NCBI GenBank assembly: GCA_020025675.1
Contig: JAHHRS010000058.1
Location: forward strand, 1 to 10,940
Length of the DNA: 10,940 nt
Source of the DNA: Oscillospiraceae bacterium
GTDB taxonomy: Bacteria > Bacillota > Clostridia > Oscillospirales > Oscillospiraceae
Direction of reading: 5' to 3'
A model generated the notes under the pieces. The model was not told where the DNA came from and did no database searches. It saw only the letters and a list, made by a program, of their open reading frames with translations. Made by a program: the position numbers and the translations under genes. Below are positions 1-6,683 of this stretch, piece after piece (the first letter of the stretch is position 1; the number at the start of each line of letters is the position of its first letter).

Positions 1-895
1 TGACGCTGTCACCGTCAGGGTACACGGTGCAGGGAGGGTTTTCCCATTTTGTGTGCCGCACACGGACGGAAGCCTTTATAGGCTCAGTTGGCTTATCAAT
101 GAGCCAGTTAAAGTCTCTGGCTTTGACCTCTGTTTTAAACAGCTCTTCCCAAAGGGCAAGCTGGATTTCGTTCTTATCCGGAACTATCTTTGAGATATAA
201 ACCTTACGGTCGTTCAACAGGCCGCTTCTGCGCTGGCCTACCGTGTAGCAGTGAATACCTTCATGCTGTCCAACCTTTTCGCCGTGGAAGGTGAAATCTC
301 CGGCAGGGGGCAAAGCAACCCGATTTTTGAGCCAAGCTATATAATCTTTATCAGGTATAAAGCAAATTTCCATGCTGTCGGGCTTATTGGCAACGGGAAT
401 TCCCATCTCGGCAGCCATAGCCCGTGTCTGCTTTTTACTGAATTCACCAAGAGGGAGAATGAGCCTGTTAAGCTGCTCACGCTTTAAACGGCAGAGCATG
501 TAACTCTGGTCGTTATCGGGGTGTCCTTTATACAGAACACCGTTTTCAGTCCGTGCGTAGTGACCGGTTGCAATATAATCAGCGCCTGTTTCATCAGCAT
601 AGCTCAAAAGAGACTTAAATTTTACTGAAGGATTGCAGAGAATACAAGGATTCGGGGTTTCTCCTCTCAGGTAACTGTCTGCAAAGGACGAACAGACCTT
701 TTCCTCAAGTTCCGCTTTTACATCGAGAACTTTAAGGGGAATACCCATGCTCTCTGCGGCAGAGACTGCCTCATCCCTTGCCGTATCATCGGTATTATCC
801 AGATAAAGACCCAAAACATCATAGCCCGCATTCTTTAAAAGAAGGGCTGAAAGGGCTGAGTCAACACCGCCTGAAAAACCTAAAACTACTTTCAT
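1..895 (-). CDS. mnmA: tRNA-specific 2-thiouridylase MnmA, 3' end cut off by window edge
   Basis: About 298 codons are visible; the C-terminus lies beyond position 1. MnmA is a cytoplasmic ATP-dependent enzyme that replaces the 2-oxygen of wobble uridine 34 with sulfur in tRNAs for Lys, Glu and Gln, using sulfur relayed from a cysteine desulfurase. Seen in the translation: the N-terminal PP-loop SGGVDSAL (residues 8-15) that binds ATP; TPNPCILCN (80-88), where Cys87 aligns with the first catalytic cysteine of E. coli MnmA; ATGHYAR (109-115); and DSMEICFI (173-180), whose Cys178 corresponds to the second, persulfide-bearing cysteine. Both catalytic cysteines are therefore present. The ATG (895-893) overlaps the TGA of mnmG in an ATGA, so translation is probably coupled to mnmG. 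The desulfurase and scaffold genes nearby are a plausible sulfur source. Identification is firm; only completeness of the C-terminus is unknown. Confidence 0.95.
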   Translation of the reverse strand, partial: MKVVLGFSGGVDSALSALLLKNAGYDVLGLYLDNTDDTARDEAVSAAESMGIPLKVLDVKAELEEKVCSSFADSYLRGETPNPCILCNPSVKFKSLLSYADETGADYIATGHYARTENGVLYKGHPDNDQSYMLCRLKREQLNRLILPLGEFSKKQTRAMAAEMGIPVANKPDSMEICFIPDKDYIAWLKNRVALPPAGDFTFHGEKVGQHEGIHCYTVGQRRSGLLNDRKVYISKIVPDKNEIQLALWEELFKTEVKARDFNWLIDKPTEPIKASVRVRHTKWENPPCTVYPDGDSV

Positions 896-2763
896 TTTTT
901 GCTCTCCGTGTAAATCATAAGTACTGAAATATCAGCAGGGGACACACCGGAAATCCGGCCGGCCTGACCGAAATTTTCGGGGCGTATTTTTTGAAGCTTC
1001 TCCCTTGCCTCAAGCCTCAGGCCCACAACATCGTTATAATCTATATCCGCAGGAAGTGCCTTGCTTTCAAGACGCTTAAATTCATCAAGCTGCTTTAGCT
1101 GCCGCTTTATATAGCCCTCATACTGAAGACGGATTTCAACCTGAGCAGTTACAGCGCTTGGAAGCTCAGGTCTCTCCTTATCAAATGGCTCTGTATCTGC
1201 ATAGCTTATCTGAGGGCGGCGAATAAGGTCGGCAATAGATACGCCGGAATTTGCAGCGGCTGTGCCGTGGGACAGGAGCATGTTATTGAGCTCCGCGGTG
1301 GGCGCTATATGCTTATTTTGCAGCCTTTCAATTTCATTATCCACCATTTCATATTTTTCTATAACTTTTTGGTGCTGCTCCGGGCTGACAAGACCAACCT
1401 CAAGGCCGATATGGCTAAGCCTCTGGTCGGCATTGTCCTGCCTGTGAAGAAGTCTGTATTCGCTTCTGGAAGTCATCATACGGTAAGGCTCATTGGTGCC
1501 CTTGGTTACAAGGTCATCAATAAGCGTGCCTATATATCCGTCACTGCGGCGGAGGATAAGCGGCTTACGGCCTAAAATTTTAAGTGCTGCGTTTACACCT
1601 GCCACATAGCCCTGAACGGCGGCCTCTTCATAGCCGGAAGAGCCGTTAAACTGACCGGCACCGTATAGTCCGGAAACTTTTTTACACTCCAGAGTGGGGT
1701 AAAGCTCGGTAGGATCTATGCAGTCATACTCTATTGCGTAAGCACAGCGGGTCATTTCAGCGTGTTCAAGACCGGGAATAGTGTGCAGCATCTCTATCTG
1801 GACTTCCTCAGGCAGAGAGGAGGAAAATCCCTGAATATACAGTTCCTCAGTTTCAAGCCCCATAGGTTCAACAAAAAGCTGATGCCGCTTTTTATCAGCA
1901 AATGTCATCACTTTAGTTTCTATACTGGGGCAGTAGCGAGGGCCTACACCCTCAATTACACCGGAATATATGGGGCTTCTGTCAAGATTTGCCCTTATAA
2001 TATCATGGGTACGCTGGTTAGTGTACGTTAAGTAGCATACAGCCTTGTTTTCGGGAGCTTTCTCGGTGGAGAAAGAAAAGCCCTCCGATTTTTCATCACC
2101 CATCTGAATTTCCATTTTGGAAAAATCAACTGTTCTTGCATTGACTCGGGGCGGAGTACCGGTTTTAAAGCGGCGCATATTGAGCCCCATCTTTTTAAAA
2201 GCTTCTGCAAGGGGCACAGCGGCGGCAAGTCCGTCCGGGCCTATGGATGTGAGCACTTCACCCACAATGGTTCGAGAGTCAAGGTATGTGCCGGTAGCGA
2301 CCACTACTGCCTTACATTCATAGACGGCACCCGTAACTGTTGTAACAGAACAGATTTTCCCGTCTTTTACGCCAATATCCACTATCTCTGCCTGCTTTAC
2401 TCTCAGATTTTCCTGCTTTTCAAGAGTATGCTTCATTACTTCCTGATAACGGCGCCTGTCTGCCTGTGCTCTGAGAGAATGAACGGCAGGGCCTTTGCCT
2501 AAATTAAGCATCCTATATTGTATACAGGCTTTATCCGCAGCCTTTGCCATCTCACCGCCCAAAGCGTCCAGCTCCCGAACAAGATGACCCTTGCCCGTAC
2601 CGCCTATTGCGGGGTTACATGGCATATTTCCAACGCTGTCAAGGTTAACGGTAAAGCAGATAGTGTCCAGTCCCAGCCTTGCACCGGCAAGGGCGGCCTC
2701 AATGCCTGCGTGTCCTGCACCAATAACGGCTATATCACATTTTCCTGCATTATATTTAATCAA
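892..2763 (-). CDS. mnmG: tRNA U34 carboxymethylaminomethylation enzyme MnmG (GidA)
   Basis: MnmG is an FAD- and NADH-dependent cytoplasmic enzyme that works with the GTPase MnmE to install the 5-(carboxymethyl)aminomethyl group on U34 of several tRNAs. Residue numbers here count from an upstream in-frame ATG at 2781. The Rossmann FAD site IGAGHAGIEAA is at 20-30, followed by the MnmG signature with PCNPAIGGTGKG (Cys55), GPRYCPSIETK with the second conserved cysteine (Cys284), and the family-typical C-terminus GRISGVSPADISVLMIY. I choose TTG at 2763 (623 residues). AGAGG lies 9 nt ahead of it, the upstream ATG has no ribosome binding site, and the resulting N-terminus (xIKYNAGKCDIAVIGAGHAG) lines up in length with B. 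subtilis MnmG as I remember it. The ATG at 2781 would give 629 residues. mnmG is usually near mnmE and the replication origin; here it precedes mnmA instead. The family call is secure, the start less so. Confidence 0.96.
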   Translation of the reverse strand: MIKYNAGKCDIAVIGAGHAGIEAALAGARLGLDTICFTVNLDSVGNMPCNPAIGGTGKGHLVRELDALGGEMAKAADKACIQYRMLNLGKGPAVHSLRAQADRRRYQEVMKHTLEKQENLRVKQAEIVDIGVKDGKICSVTTVTGAVYECKAVVVATGTYLDSRTIVGEVLTSIGPDGLAAAVPLAEAFKKMGLNMRRFKTGTPPRVNARTVDFSKMEIQMGDEKSEGFSFSTEKAPENKAVCYLTYTNQRTHDIIRANLDRSPIYSGVIEGVGPRYCPSIETKVMTFADKKRHQLFVEPMGLETEELYIQGFSSSLPEEVQIEMLHTIPGLEHAEMTRCAYAIEYDCIDPTELYPTLECKKVSGLYGAGQFNGSSGYEEAAVQGYVAGVNAALKILGRKPLILRRSDGYIGTLIDDLVTKGTNEPYRMMTSRSEYRLLHRQDNADQRLSHIGLEVGLVSPEQHQKVIEKYEMVDNEIERLQNKHIAPTAELNNMLLSHGTAAANSGVSIADLIRRPQISYADTEPFDKERPELPSAVTAQVEIRLQYEGYIKRQLKQLDEFKRLESKALPADIDYNDVVGLRLEAREKLQKIRPENFGQAGRISGVSPADISVLMIYTESKK

Positions 2764-2798
2764 TTTCCTCAACCTCTGCATATATCTAAATCAAAGTA

Positions 2799-2826
2799 AT
2801 TATATCAGAATTGTGCAAAATTACAA
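2799..2826 (-). promoter_or_regulatory. Predicted sigma-A promoter of mnmG-mnmA
   Basis: On the minus strand, TTGTAA (2826-2821) and TATAAT (2804-2799) are separated by 16 bp. The expected start of transcription, near 2792, leaves only about 11 nt before the ATG at 2781 but about 29 nt before the TTG at 2763. This favours the TTG start. The spacer contains the motif AATTTTGCACA, which is shared with the rrf2 promoter. Confidence 0.6.
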
Positions 2827-2844
2827 TGCGGAAATTATTTCGCC

Positions 2845-2873
2845 TTGACCTTATTTAAGGGAAATTATATAAT
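2845..2873 (+). promoter_or_regulatory. Strong predicted sigma-A promoter of the surface-protein gene
   Basis: TTGACC (2845-2850) and TATAAT (2868-2873) have an ideal 17-bp spacer. A ribosome binding site AAGGAG (2896-2901) follows, 6 nt before the ATG at 2908. The promoter is back to back with that of mnmG; their -35 boxes are about 18 bp apart. Confidence 0.75.
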
Positions 2874-2907
2874 ATAAATGTATCCTTAATACAGAAAGGA
2901 GACCTAT

Positions 2908-4101
2908 ATGACTGTTAGAAAGAAAATCAGCGGCATTGTGTGCCTGGCTATGTGCCTGCTCATGCTTTTCCCATTCCTTGCGCCGGTGAGTGCCGGAGCT
3001 GAAAATGAGATAGATAAGCTGATGGTTAAGACATCGGCAAGTCCCGTAGCACTTATGGTGGTGCAGGGGTTAACGGCCAGCACCTCAACCACAGGAACTT
3101 ATATATCTGCCTATAACTGGTATGATACAGGCGGTGAAGTTATAGAGGGAACCTTCGGAACAGGAGATGCTCAGATTATAATAGAGCTGAGCGCTCAGGA
3201 AGGCTATGTCTTCTCTGAAAACCTCAGTGTGTATTTGAATAATGAGGCTGTGGAGTTTACGGTTGATGATACCAGAACTAAGGTAAGACTCACTAAAGTT
3301 TATACACCTATGCTCTGGCAGCCCACGATTATTAAAAATCCCAAGGGTGAAAAAGTGATTGAAGGGGAAAGAGCGGGCTTTACTGCTTCCGCAAACTACG
3401 CCAACGAGTATAAATGGACTCTTAAAGGGCCTAATGGGGAGAGCCTGTCCGCCGATAAAATAACAGGCCAATTTCCTACCTGCAGTGTCAGGGGAGACGG
3501 TACCGGCAATTTCGTGCTCCATGGTATTCCGCTGGAAATGGACGGATGGAAGGTGGTATGTACATTTACAGGCCCCGGCGGCTCCGTTACCTCAAAGGGT
3601 GCCACTATTAATGTAGAGCCGAAGCCCACTCCCACTCCAGACCCTACACCAACTCCCACGTCTACACCCCAACCCACACCAACACCTTCTCCTTCAGCCT
3701 CGCCGGAAGATGCAAAAAAAGAGGACGATAAAACACAAAATGAAGAGGAAGAGCATGTACATCAGTTCTCCGATAAGTGGTACACAAATTCCAGATACCA
3801 CTGGCATAAGTGCTCATGCGGGCAGGTATCCGATAAGGAAGAACATGTCTTTAAGTGGGAAACCGTGAAGAAGGCTAATAAAAAAGGCCCCGGACTGGAA
3901 AAAGGCGTGTGTGAGGTCTGCGGATATGAGACAACAAAAGAAATTGAGTATAAGCCCACAGTAAAAGATCATGCGGGGCTTAAAATAATAAAGATAATAA
4001 TAGTTGTGGTTATTATTGTAATTATAGCCTGTATAGCGGTTTTCGGAATTCAGGTTGCAAAGGCCAACCGATATAAAAGTAAACACAGCAGGAAAAAATA
4101 A
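2908..4101 (+). CDS. Secreted, membrane-anchored surface protein with Ig-like domain and His/Cys-rich extracellular module
   Basis: The protein has 397 residues. It shows a signal peptide (charged MTVRKK, hydrophobic core 8-25, probable cleavage near Ala29/Ala31), then a beta-rich domain (about 35-135). An Ig-like domain follows (about 136-237), with the YKWTL strand, the PL(E)MDGWKVVC pattern and GGSVTSKGATINV; Cys192 and Cys218 could pair. Next come a Pro/Thr linker (239-266) and an acidic stretch. A His/Cys-rich module carries HVHQF, YHWHKCSCG (Cys302, Cys304) and CEVCGY (Cys335, Cys338) and could bind metal. One C-terminal transmembrane segment (about 358-383) is followed by a short basic tail. 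The expected topology is an extracellular body with a cytoplasmic tail. Similar architectures are known from surface proteins of gut Firmicutes, without an established function. There is no LPXTG motif. The gene is transcribed alone, divergent from mnmG and convergent with iscU. Architecture is well supported; role unknown. Confidence 0.9.
   Translation: MTVRKKISGIVCLAMCLLMLFPFLAPVSAGAENEIDKLMVKTSASPVALMVVQGLTASTSTTGTYISAYNWYDTGGEVIEGTFGTGDAQIIIELSAQEGYVFSENLSVYLNNEAVEFTVDDTRTKVRLTKVYTPMLWQPTIIKNPKGEKVIEGERAGFTASANYANEYKWTLKGPNGESLSADKITGQFPTCSVRGDGTGNFVLHGIPLEMDGWKVVCTFTGPGGSVTSKGATINVEPKPTPTPDPTPTPTSTPQPTPTPSPSASPEDAKKEDDKTQNEEEEHVHQFSDKWYTNSRYHWHKCSCGQVSDKEEHVFKWETVKKANKKGPGLEKGVCEVCGYETTKEIEYKPTVKDHAGLKIIKIIIVVVIIVIIACIAVFGIQVAKANRYKSKHSRKK
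3622..3705 (+). repeat. Low-complexity Pro/Thr-coding repeat (wall-spanning linker)
   Basis: A run of imperfect CCNAC(N) units encodes alternating Pro and Thr, then Ser/Pro (KPTPTPDPTPTPTSTPQPTP and onward). Such linkers typically span the cell wall of Gram-positive bacteria, and the DNA repeat could vary in length between strains by slippage. Confidence 0.8.
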
Positions 4102-4247
4102 TGCAGCTGCAGGGACACAGGGTGTAAGCTGCAAAAATTCCCCCGCAAACAGGAATGTGTTTTAAACAGAAAGACAAATGGGAAAAGGCTTTACGGAGTT
4201 TTACGCTTCGGCGGCAAATGCATATTGGTCTGAGAGTGCAGGCTTTT
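4102..4247. other. Intergenic stretch without recognised gene
   Basis: This stretch lies between the stop of the surface-protein gene and the bidirectional terminator. It contains a 7-bp inverted repeat TGCAGCT...AGCTGCA (4102-4108 and 4127-4133) with an 18-nt loop and no U-run. I found no convincing ORF or RNA family in it. Confidence 0.5.
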
Positions 4248-4293
4248 GTTTAAAATGGCAGGCAGAGAATTATCTCTGCCTGCCGTTTTAAAC
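4248..4293. terminator. Bidirectional rho-independent terminator between convergent genes
   Basis: The arms are GTTTAAAA (4248-4255) plus GGCAGGCAGAGA (4257-4268), and TCTCTGCCTGCC (4273-4284) plus TTTTAAAC (4286-4293), with an ATTA loop. The only irregularity is T4256/G4285, a G-U pair in the plus-strand RNA, so a 21-bp stem can form. GC-rich inner stem and A/T-rich outer stem suit termination from both sides: of the surface-protein gene and of iscS-iscU. Confidence 0.88.
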
Positions 4294-4342
4294 GATTATA
4301 TAAACTTAGCCCTGCACTTCATGGGCTGTTTTGAAAGTATAA

Positions 4343-4774
4343 TCAGCTTTCGCAGTGCTCACAGTTATGAACAGGGAAGTCCTTGGGGTCATATTCAATG
4401 CCGTTTTTGTCGTAGTAGTCCTTAACGGCGGCACGGACAGCCTCTTCTGCAAGAACTGAGCAGTGTATCTTGTGAGCGGGCAGTCCGTCCAGAGCCTCGA
4501 CAACAGCCTGATTGGAGAGCTTTAAAGCATCTTCAACAGATTTGCCCTTTATAAGCTCGGTTGCCATGGAGCTTGTTGCAATGGCGCTGCCGCAGCCAAA
4601 GGTGTTGAACTTGCAGTCGGTGATAATGCCCTCATCATCAACCTTAATGTACATGCGCATAATGTCACCGCACTTTACGTTACCAACCTCACCTACGCCG
4701 CTGGCGTCATCTATTTTACCTACGTTACGGGGATTCTGGAAATGATCCATTACCTTATCACTGTATAATGCCAT
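4343..4774 (-). CDS. iscU: Fe-S cluster assembly scaffold, IscU/NifU N-terminal type
   Basis: The protein has 143 residues, close to the usual scaffold length. It accepts sulfur from the cysteine desulfurase and assembles a transient Fe-S cluster for transfer to apoproteins. All three ligand cysteines are visible: KCGD (Cys35, with Asp37), FGCGSAIA (Cys61) and KIHCSVLAEEA (Cys105). The typical N-terminus YSDKVMDHFQNPRNVG is also present. The C-terminus ends in an extra CEHC pair (Cys138, Cys141), a feature I associate with the clostridial form. AGGAGG lies 8-9 nt before the ATG. The gene is 33 nt downstream of the desulfurase gene, clearly in the same operon. It could equally be called nifU; the C-terminal NifU domains of nitrogen fixers are absent, so a housekeeping role is more likely. 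Confidence 0.95.
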   Translation of the reverse strand: MALYSDKVMDHFQNPRNVGKIDDASGVGEVGNVKCGDIMRMYIKVDDEGIITDCKFNTFGCGSAIATSSMATELIKGKSVEDALKLSNQAVVEALDGLPAHKIHCSVLAEEAVRAAVKDYYDKNGIEYDPKDFPVHNCEHCES

Positions 4775-4807
4775 AATTTTCTACCTCCTGTATAGTTAAA
4801 GCTGTTT

Positions 4808-5995
4808 TTATATGATGTGGGGACGCTGTCCCTTCTGAAGCTCGTCCCACACGGGGGACATGTTTCTGAGTTTTTCCACTACCTGAGGGACAACCTCAAT
4901 AATGTGGTCAATTTCTTCCATGGTGTTATATTCACCGATGGAGAGACGGAGAGAACCGTGAGCTACCTCGTGGGGAAGACCTATGCTCAAAAGCACATGA
5001 CTTGGGTCAAGAGATCCGGAGGTGCATGCTGAGCCGGATGAGGCGCATATGCCGTTGGCGTCCAGCATTAAGAGAAGGCTCTCACCCTCAATACCTTCAA
5101 AACACATGTTGACAGTACCGGGAACATGGTGCTCAAGGCTTCCGTTTATTTTGCTGTGGGGAATTTTTGAAAGCTCGGTAAAGAGCTTATCACGCATGGG
5201 GACTATTTTTGCGTTGTTTTCCTCCATGTGCTCGCAGGACTCCTTTAAAGCTGCGGCCATTGCCATTATGCCTGCCACATTCTCGGTTCCTGCACGTTTG
5301 CCGCGCTCCTGTGCGCCGCCCTCAATAAGGTTAAAGAGAGGAATGTTCCTCTTTACATACAACGCGCCTATTCCCTTGGGGGCATGAAACTTATGACCGG
5401 ACAGGGAGAGCATATCTATATTCATGTCGTTTACATCTATTGCCATATGACCTGCGGCCTGAACTGCATCGGTGTGAAAGGGAATACCCTTGGAACGACA
5501 GAGCGCCCCGATTTCCTTAATAGGCTGCACGGTTCCTATCTCGTTATTTGCAAACATAATTGTTACTAAGCATGTGTCCTCTCTAATGGCCTTTTCCAAA
5601 TCCTCAAGCCGGACAACACCGTCCTCATGGACATCAAGCAAAGTTACATCCCAACCCTCCTTTTTTAGCTTATTGAGGGTGTGAAGCACGGCATGGTGCT
5701 CAAACTTTGTGGATATGATGTGCTTCTTGCCTTTCTTTTCTCCCGCCTTAGCGGCAGAAATTATGGCCTGATTGTCTGCTTCACTGCCACCGGATGTAAA
5801 GTATATCTCTCTGGGGCTTGCACCTATACAGGCGGCTATATCGGCCCTTGCTCTCGCCACGTCCTCAGTCACTTCCTGAGCAAATGAGTAGAGGCTGGAG
5901 GGATTGCCGTAATTTACGGTAAGATAAGGCATCATAGCGTCAAGAGCGGTTTTTGAGACGCTGGTGGTTGCCGCATTATCAGCATATACAAACAT
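4808..5995 (-). CDS. iscS: Cysteine desulfurase, IscS/NifS class
   Basis: The protein has 395 residues, full length. It is a PLP enzyme that converts cysteine to alanine and leaves a persulfide on its own cysteine, for Fe-S assembly and tRNA thiolation. Seen: the N-terminal YADNAATT, FTSGGSEADN (67-76), the FEHHAV histidine region (98-103), ANNEIGTVQP (149-158), the PLP lysine in SLSGHKFHAPKG (Lys202), RAGTEN (234-239) and the catalytic-loop cysteine in SSGSACTSG (Cys324). The extended loop after the cysteine-containing SACTSG places it in class I, as for IscS and NifS. A weak AAGGAA precedes the ATG by 9 nt. The gene sits between the Rrf2 regulator (82 nt upstream) and iscU (33 nt downstream). 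MnmA, encoded further along the same strand, is a likely sulfur acceptor; this is inferred from context. Confidence 0.97.
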   Translation of the reverse strand: MFVYADNAATTSVSKTALDAMMPYLTVNYGNPSSLYSFAQEVTEDVARARADIAACIGASPREIYFTSGGSEADNQAIISAAKAGEKKGKKHIISTKFEHHAVLHTLNKLKKEGWDVTLLDVHEDGVVRLEDLEKAIREDTCLVTIMFANNEIGTVQPIKEIGALCRSKGIPFHTDAVQAAGHMAIDVNDMNIDMLSLSGHKFHAPKGIGALYVKRNIPLFNLIEGGAQERGKRAGTENVAGIMAMAAALKESCEHMEENNAKIVPMRDKLFTELSKIPHSKINGSLEHHVPGTVNMCFEGIEGESLLLMLDANGICASSGSACTSGSLDPSHVLLSIGLPHEVAHGSLRLSIGEYNTMEEIDHIIEVVPQVVEKLRNMSPVWDELQKGQRPHII

Positions 5996-6077
5996 AATCA
6001 GAATTTCCTTTCGATAATTTTTTTGATTTTCTATAAATAAAACAGATACTGTATTATTGAGCTTTACGTTACAAAGG

Positions 6078-6494
6078 CTATTTCCATTTTTCGCCGCTTA
6101 TTAAATCCTGCAATGTGACAGTATCAAGATAAGCATTAGTTATATCATCCAGCTCTTTCCACATGGGGATGGCAAGACATGCCGATGCGTGTTCACAGCT
6201 GACGCCCCCGGCTTTGATACATGATACGGGAGCAAGATTATCCTCGGTAGAGCGGAGTATTTCTCCAACGGAATATTCTTCCGGGGCTTTTAACAGCTTA
6301 TACCCGCCCTCTTTGCCACGACTGCTGAGGACAAGATTTGCTTTTTTCAGCGAACCGACTATCATTTCCAGATATTTCATGGAATAACCCTGCCGGTCGG
6401 CAATGGTTTTCAAAGAAATAAAACCCTCATCAACGTGTTGGGCTAAATCAAGCATTACCTGTATGGCGTAGCGGCCTTTACTTGTTACATTCAA
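6078..6494 (-). CDS. Rrf2-family transcriptional regulator, IscR-like with three cysteines
   Basis: The protein has 138 residues. I start it at TTG (6494-6492), 7 nt after a perfect AAAGGAGG. The resulting N-terminus xNVTSKGRYAIQVMLDLA is the standard Rrf2 beginning. A longer reading from an ATG at 6608 would add 38 non-homologous residues across the promoter and is rejected. The winged helix occupies about 1-75 (TIADRQGYSMKYLEMIVGSL is the recognition region, then the SSRGKEGGYKL wing). Cys92, Cys100 and Cys106 form a cluster-ligand pattern like E. coli IscR Cys92/98/104, so Fe-S sensing is likely; the related cysteine regulator CymR lacks these cysteines. It probably regulates its own operon (with iscS and iscU) according to Fe-S or cysteine status. 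The family is certain; the exact signal is inferred. Confidence 0.92.
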   Translation of the reverse strand: MNVTSKGRYAIQVMLDLAQHVDEGFISLKTIADRQGYSMKYLEMIVGSLKKANLVLSSRGKEGGYKLLKAPEEYSVGEILRSTEDNLAPVSCIKAGGVSCEHASACLAIPMWKELDDITNAYLDTVTLQDLISGEKWK

Positions 6495-6511
6495 AAAAAT
6501 TCCTCCTTTTG

Positions 6512-6552
6512 AATTCCTACGACTATAATTTACCATAAGATTAATAGGAATT
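6512..6552. promoter_or_regulatory. Candidate Rrf2 operator: AATTCCTA/TAGGAATT inverted repeat in the rrf2 leader
   Basis: AATTCCTA (6512-6519) and TAGGAATT (6545-6552) are exact inverse copies separated by 25 bp. They lie downstream of the predicted rrf2 promoter and upstream of its ribosome binding site. Rrf2-family regulators bind A/T-rich dyads, and placement inside the leader of the autogenous gene fits a repressor roadblock. Whether each copy is a separate site or both form one site cannot be told from the sequence. Confidence 0.45.
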
Positions 6553-6573
6553 AAAGTGACAAAATCACAAAAG

Positions 6574-6603
6574 AGTATAAAATGCTGTGCAAAATTTGCA
6601 CAA
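6574..6603 (-). promoter_or_regulatory. Predicted promoter of rrf2-iscS-iscU, with a 17-bp palindrome over -35 and spacer
   Basis: On the minus strand, TTGTGC (6603-6598) and TATACT (6579-6574) are 18 bp apart. The palindrome TGTGCAAA-A-TTTGCACA (6586-6602) covers the -35 box and most of the spacer, where a bound protein would block RNA polymerase. The expected transcript starts near 6567, giving a leader of about 70 nt before the TTG start. Confidence 0.5.
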
Positions 6604-6621
6604 AGCAAACATAAAAAATTC

Positions 6622-6649
6622 TTGCTTTATCTAATTAACGTGCTATCAT
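6622..6649 (+). promoter_or_regulatory. Predicted promoter of the amino acid ABC transporter operon
   Basis: TTGCTT (6622-6627) and TATCAT (6644-6649) have a 16-bp spacer, placing transcription start near 6656, about 28 nt before the TTG start codon. The -35 box is 18 bp from that of the divergent rrf2 promoter, so a single bound regulator could influence both directions. Confidence 0.5.
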
Positions 6650-6683
6650 GGTAACATAATAAATTGGCATGGAGGAAATTAAA

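Noticed and set aside
3085..3522. 145-codon open frame on the minus strand
   Set aside because: It lies entirely inside the well-supported surface-protein gene, with no ribosome binding site or domain resemblance; it is a shadow frame.
4102..4133. TGCAGCT/AGCTGCA hairpin directly after the surface-protein stop
   Set aside because: Seven-bp stem with an 18-nt loop and no U-run; the real terminator is the much stronger hairpin at 4248-4293.
6555..6569. GTGA-CAAAA-TCAC dyad in the rrf2 leader
   Set aside because: Only four paired bases per arm; too weak to claim as an operator beside the stronger dyads.
6495..6608. N-terminal extension of the Rrf2 regulator to an ATG at 6608
   Set aside because: The 38 extra residues translate the promoter, palindrome and leader, do not resemble any Rrf2 N-terminus, and a perfect AAAGGAGG supports the TTG at 6494.
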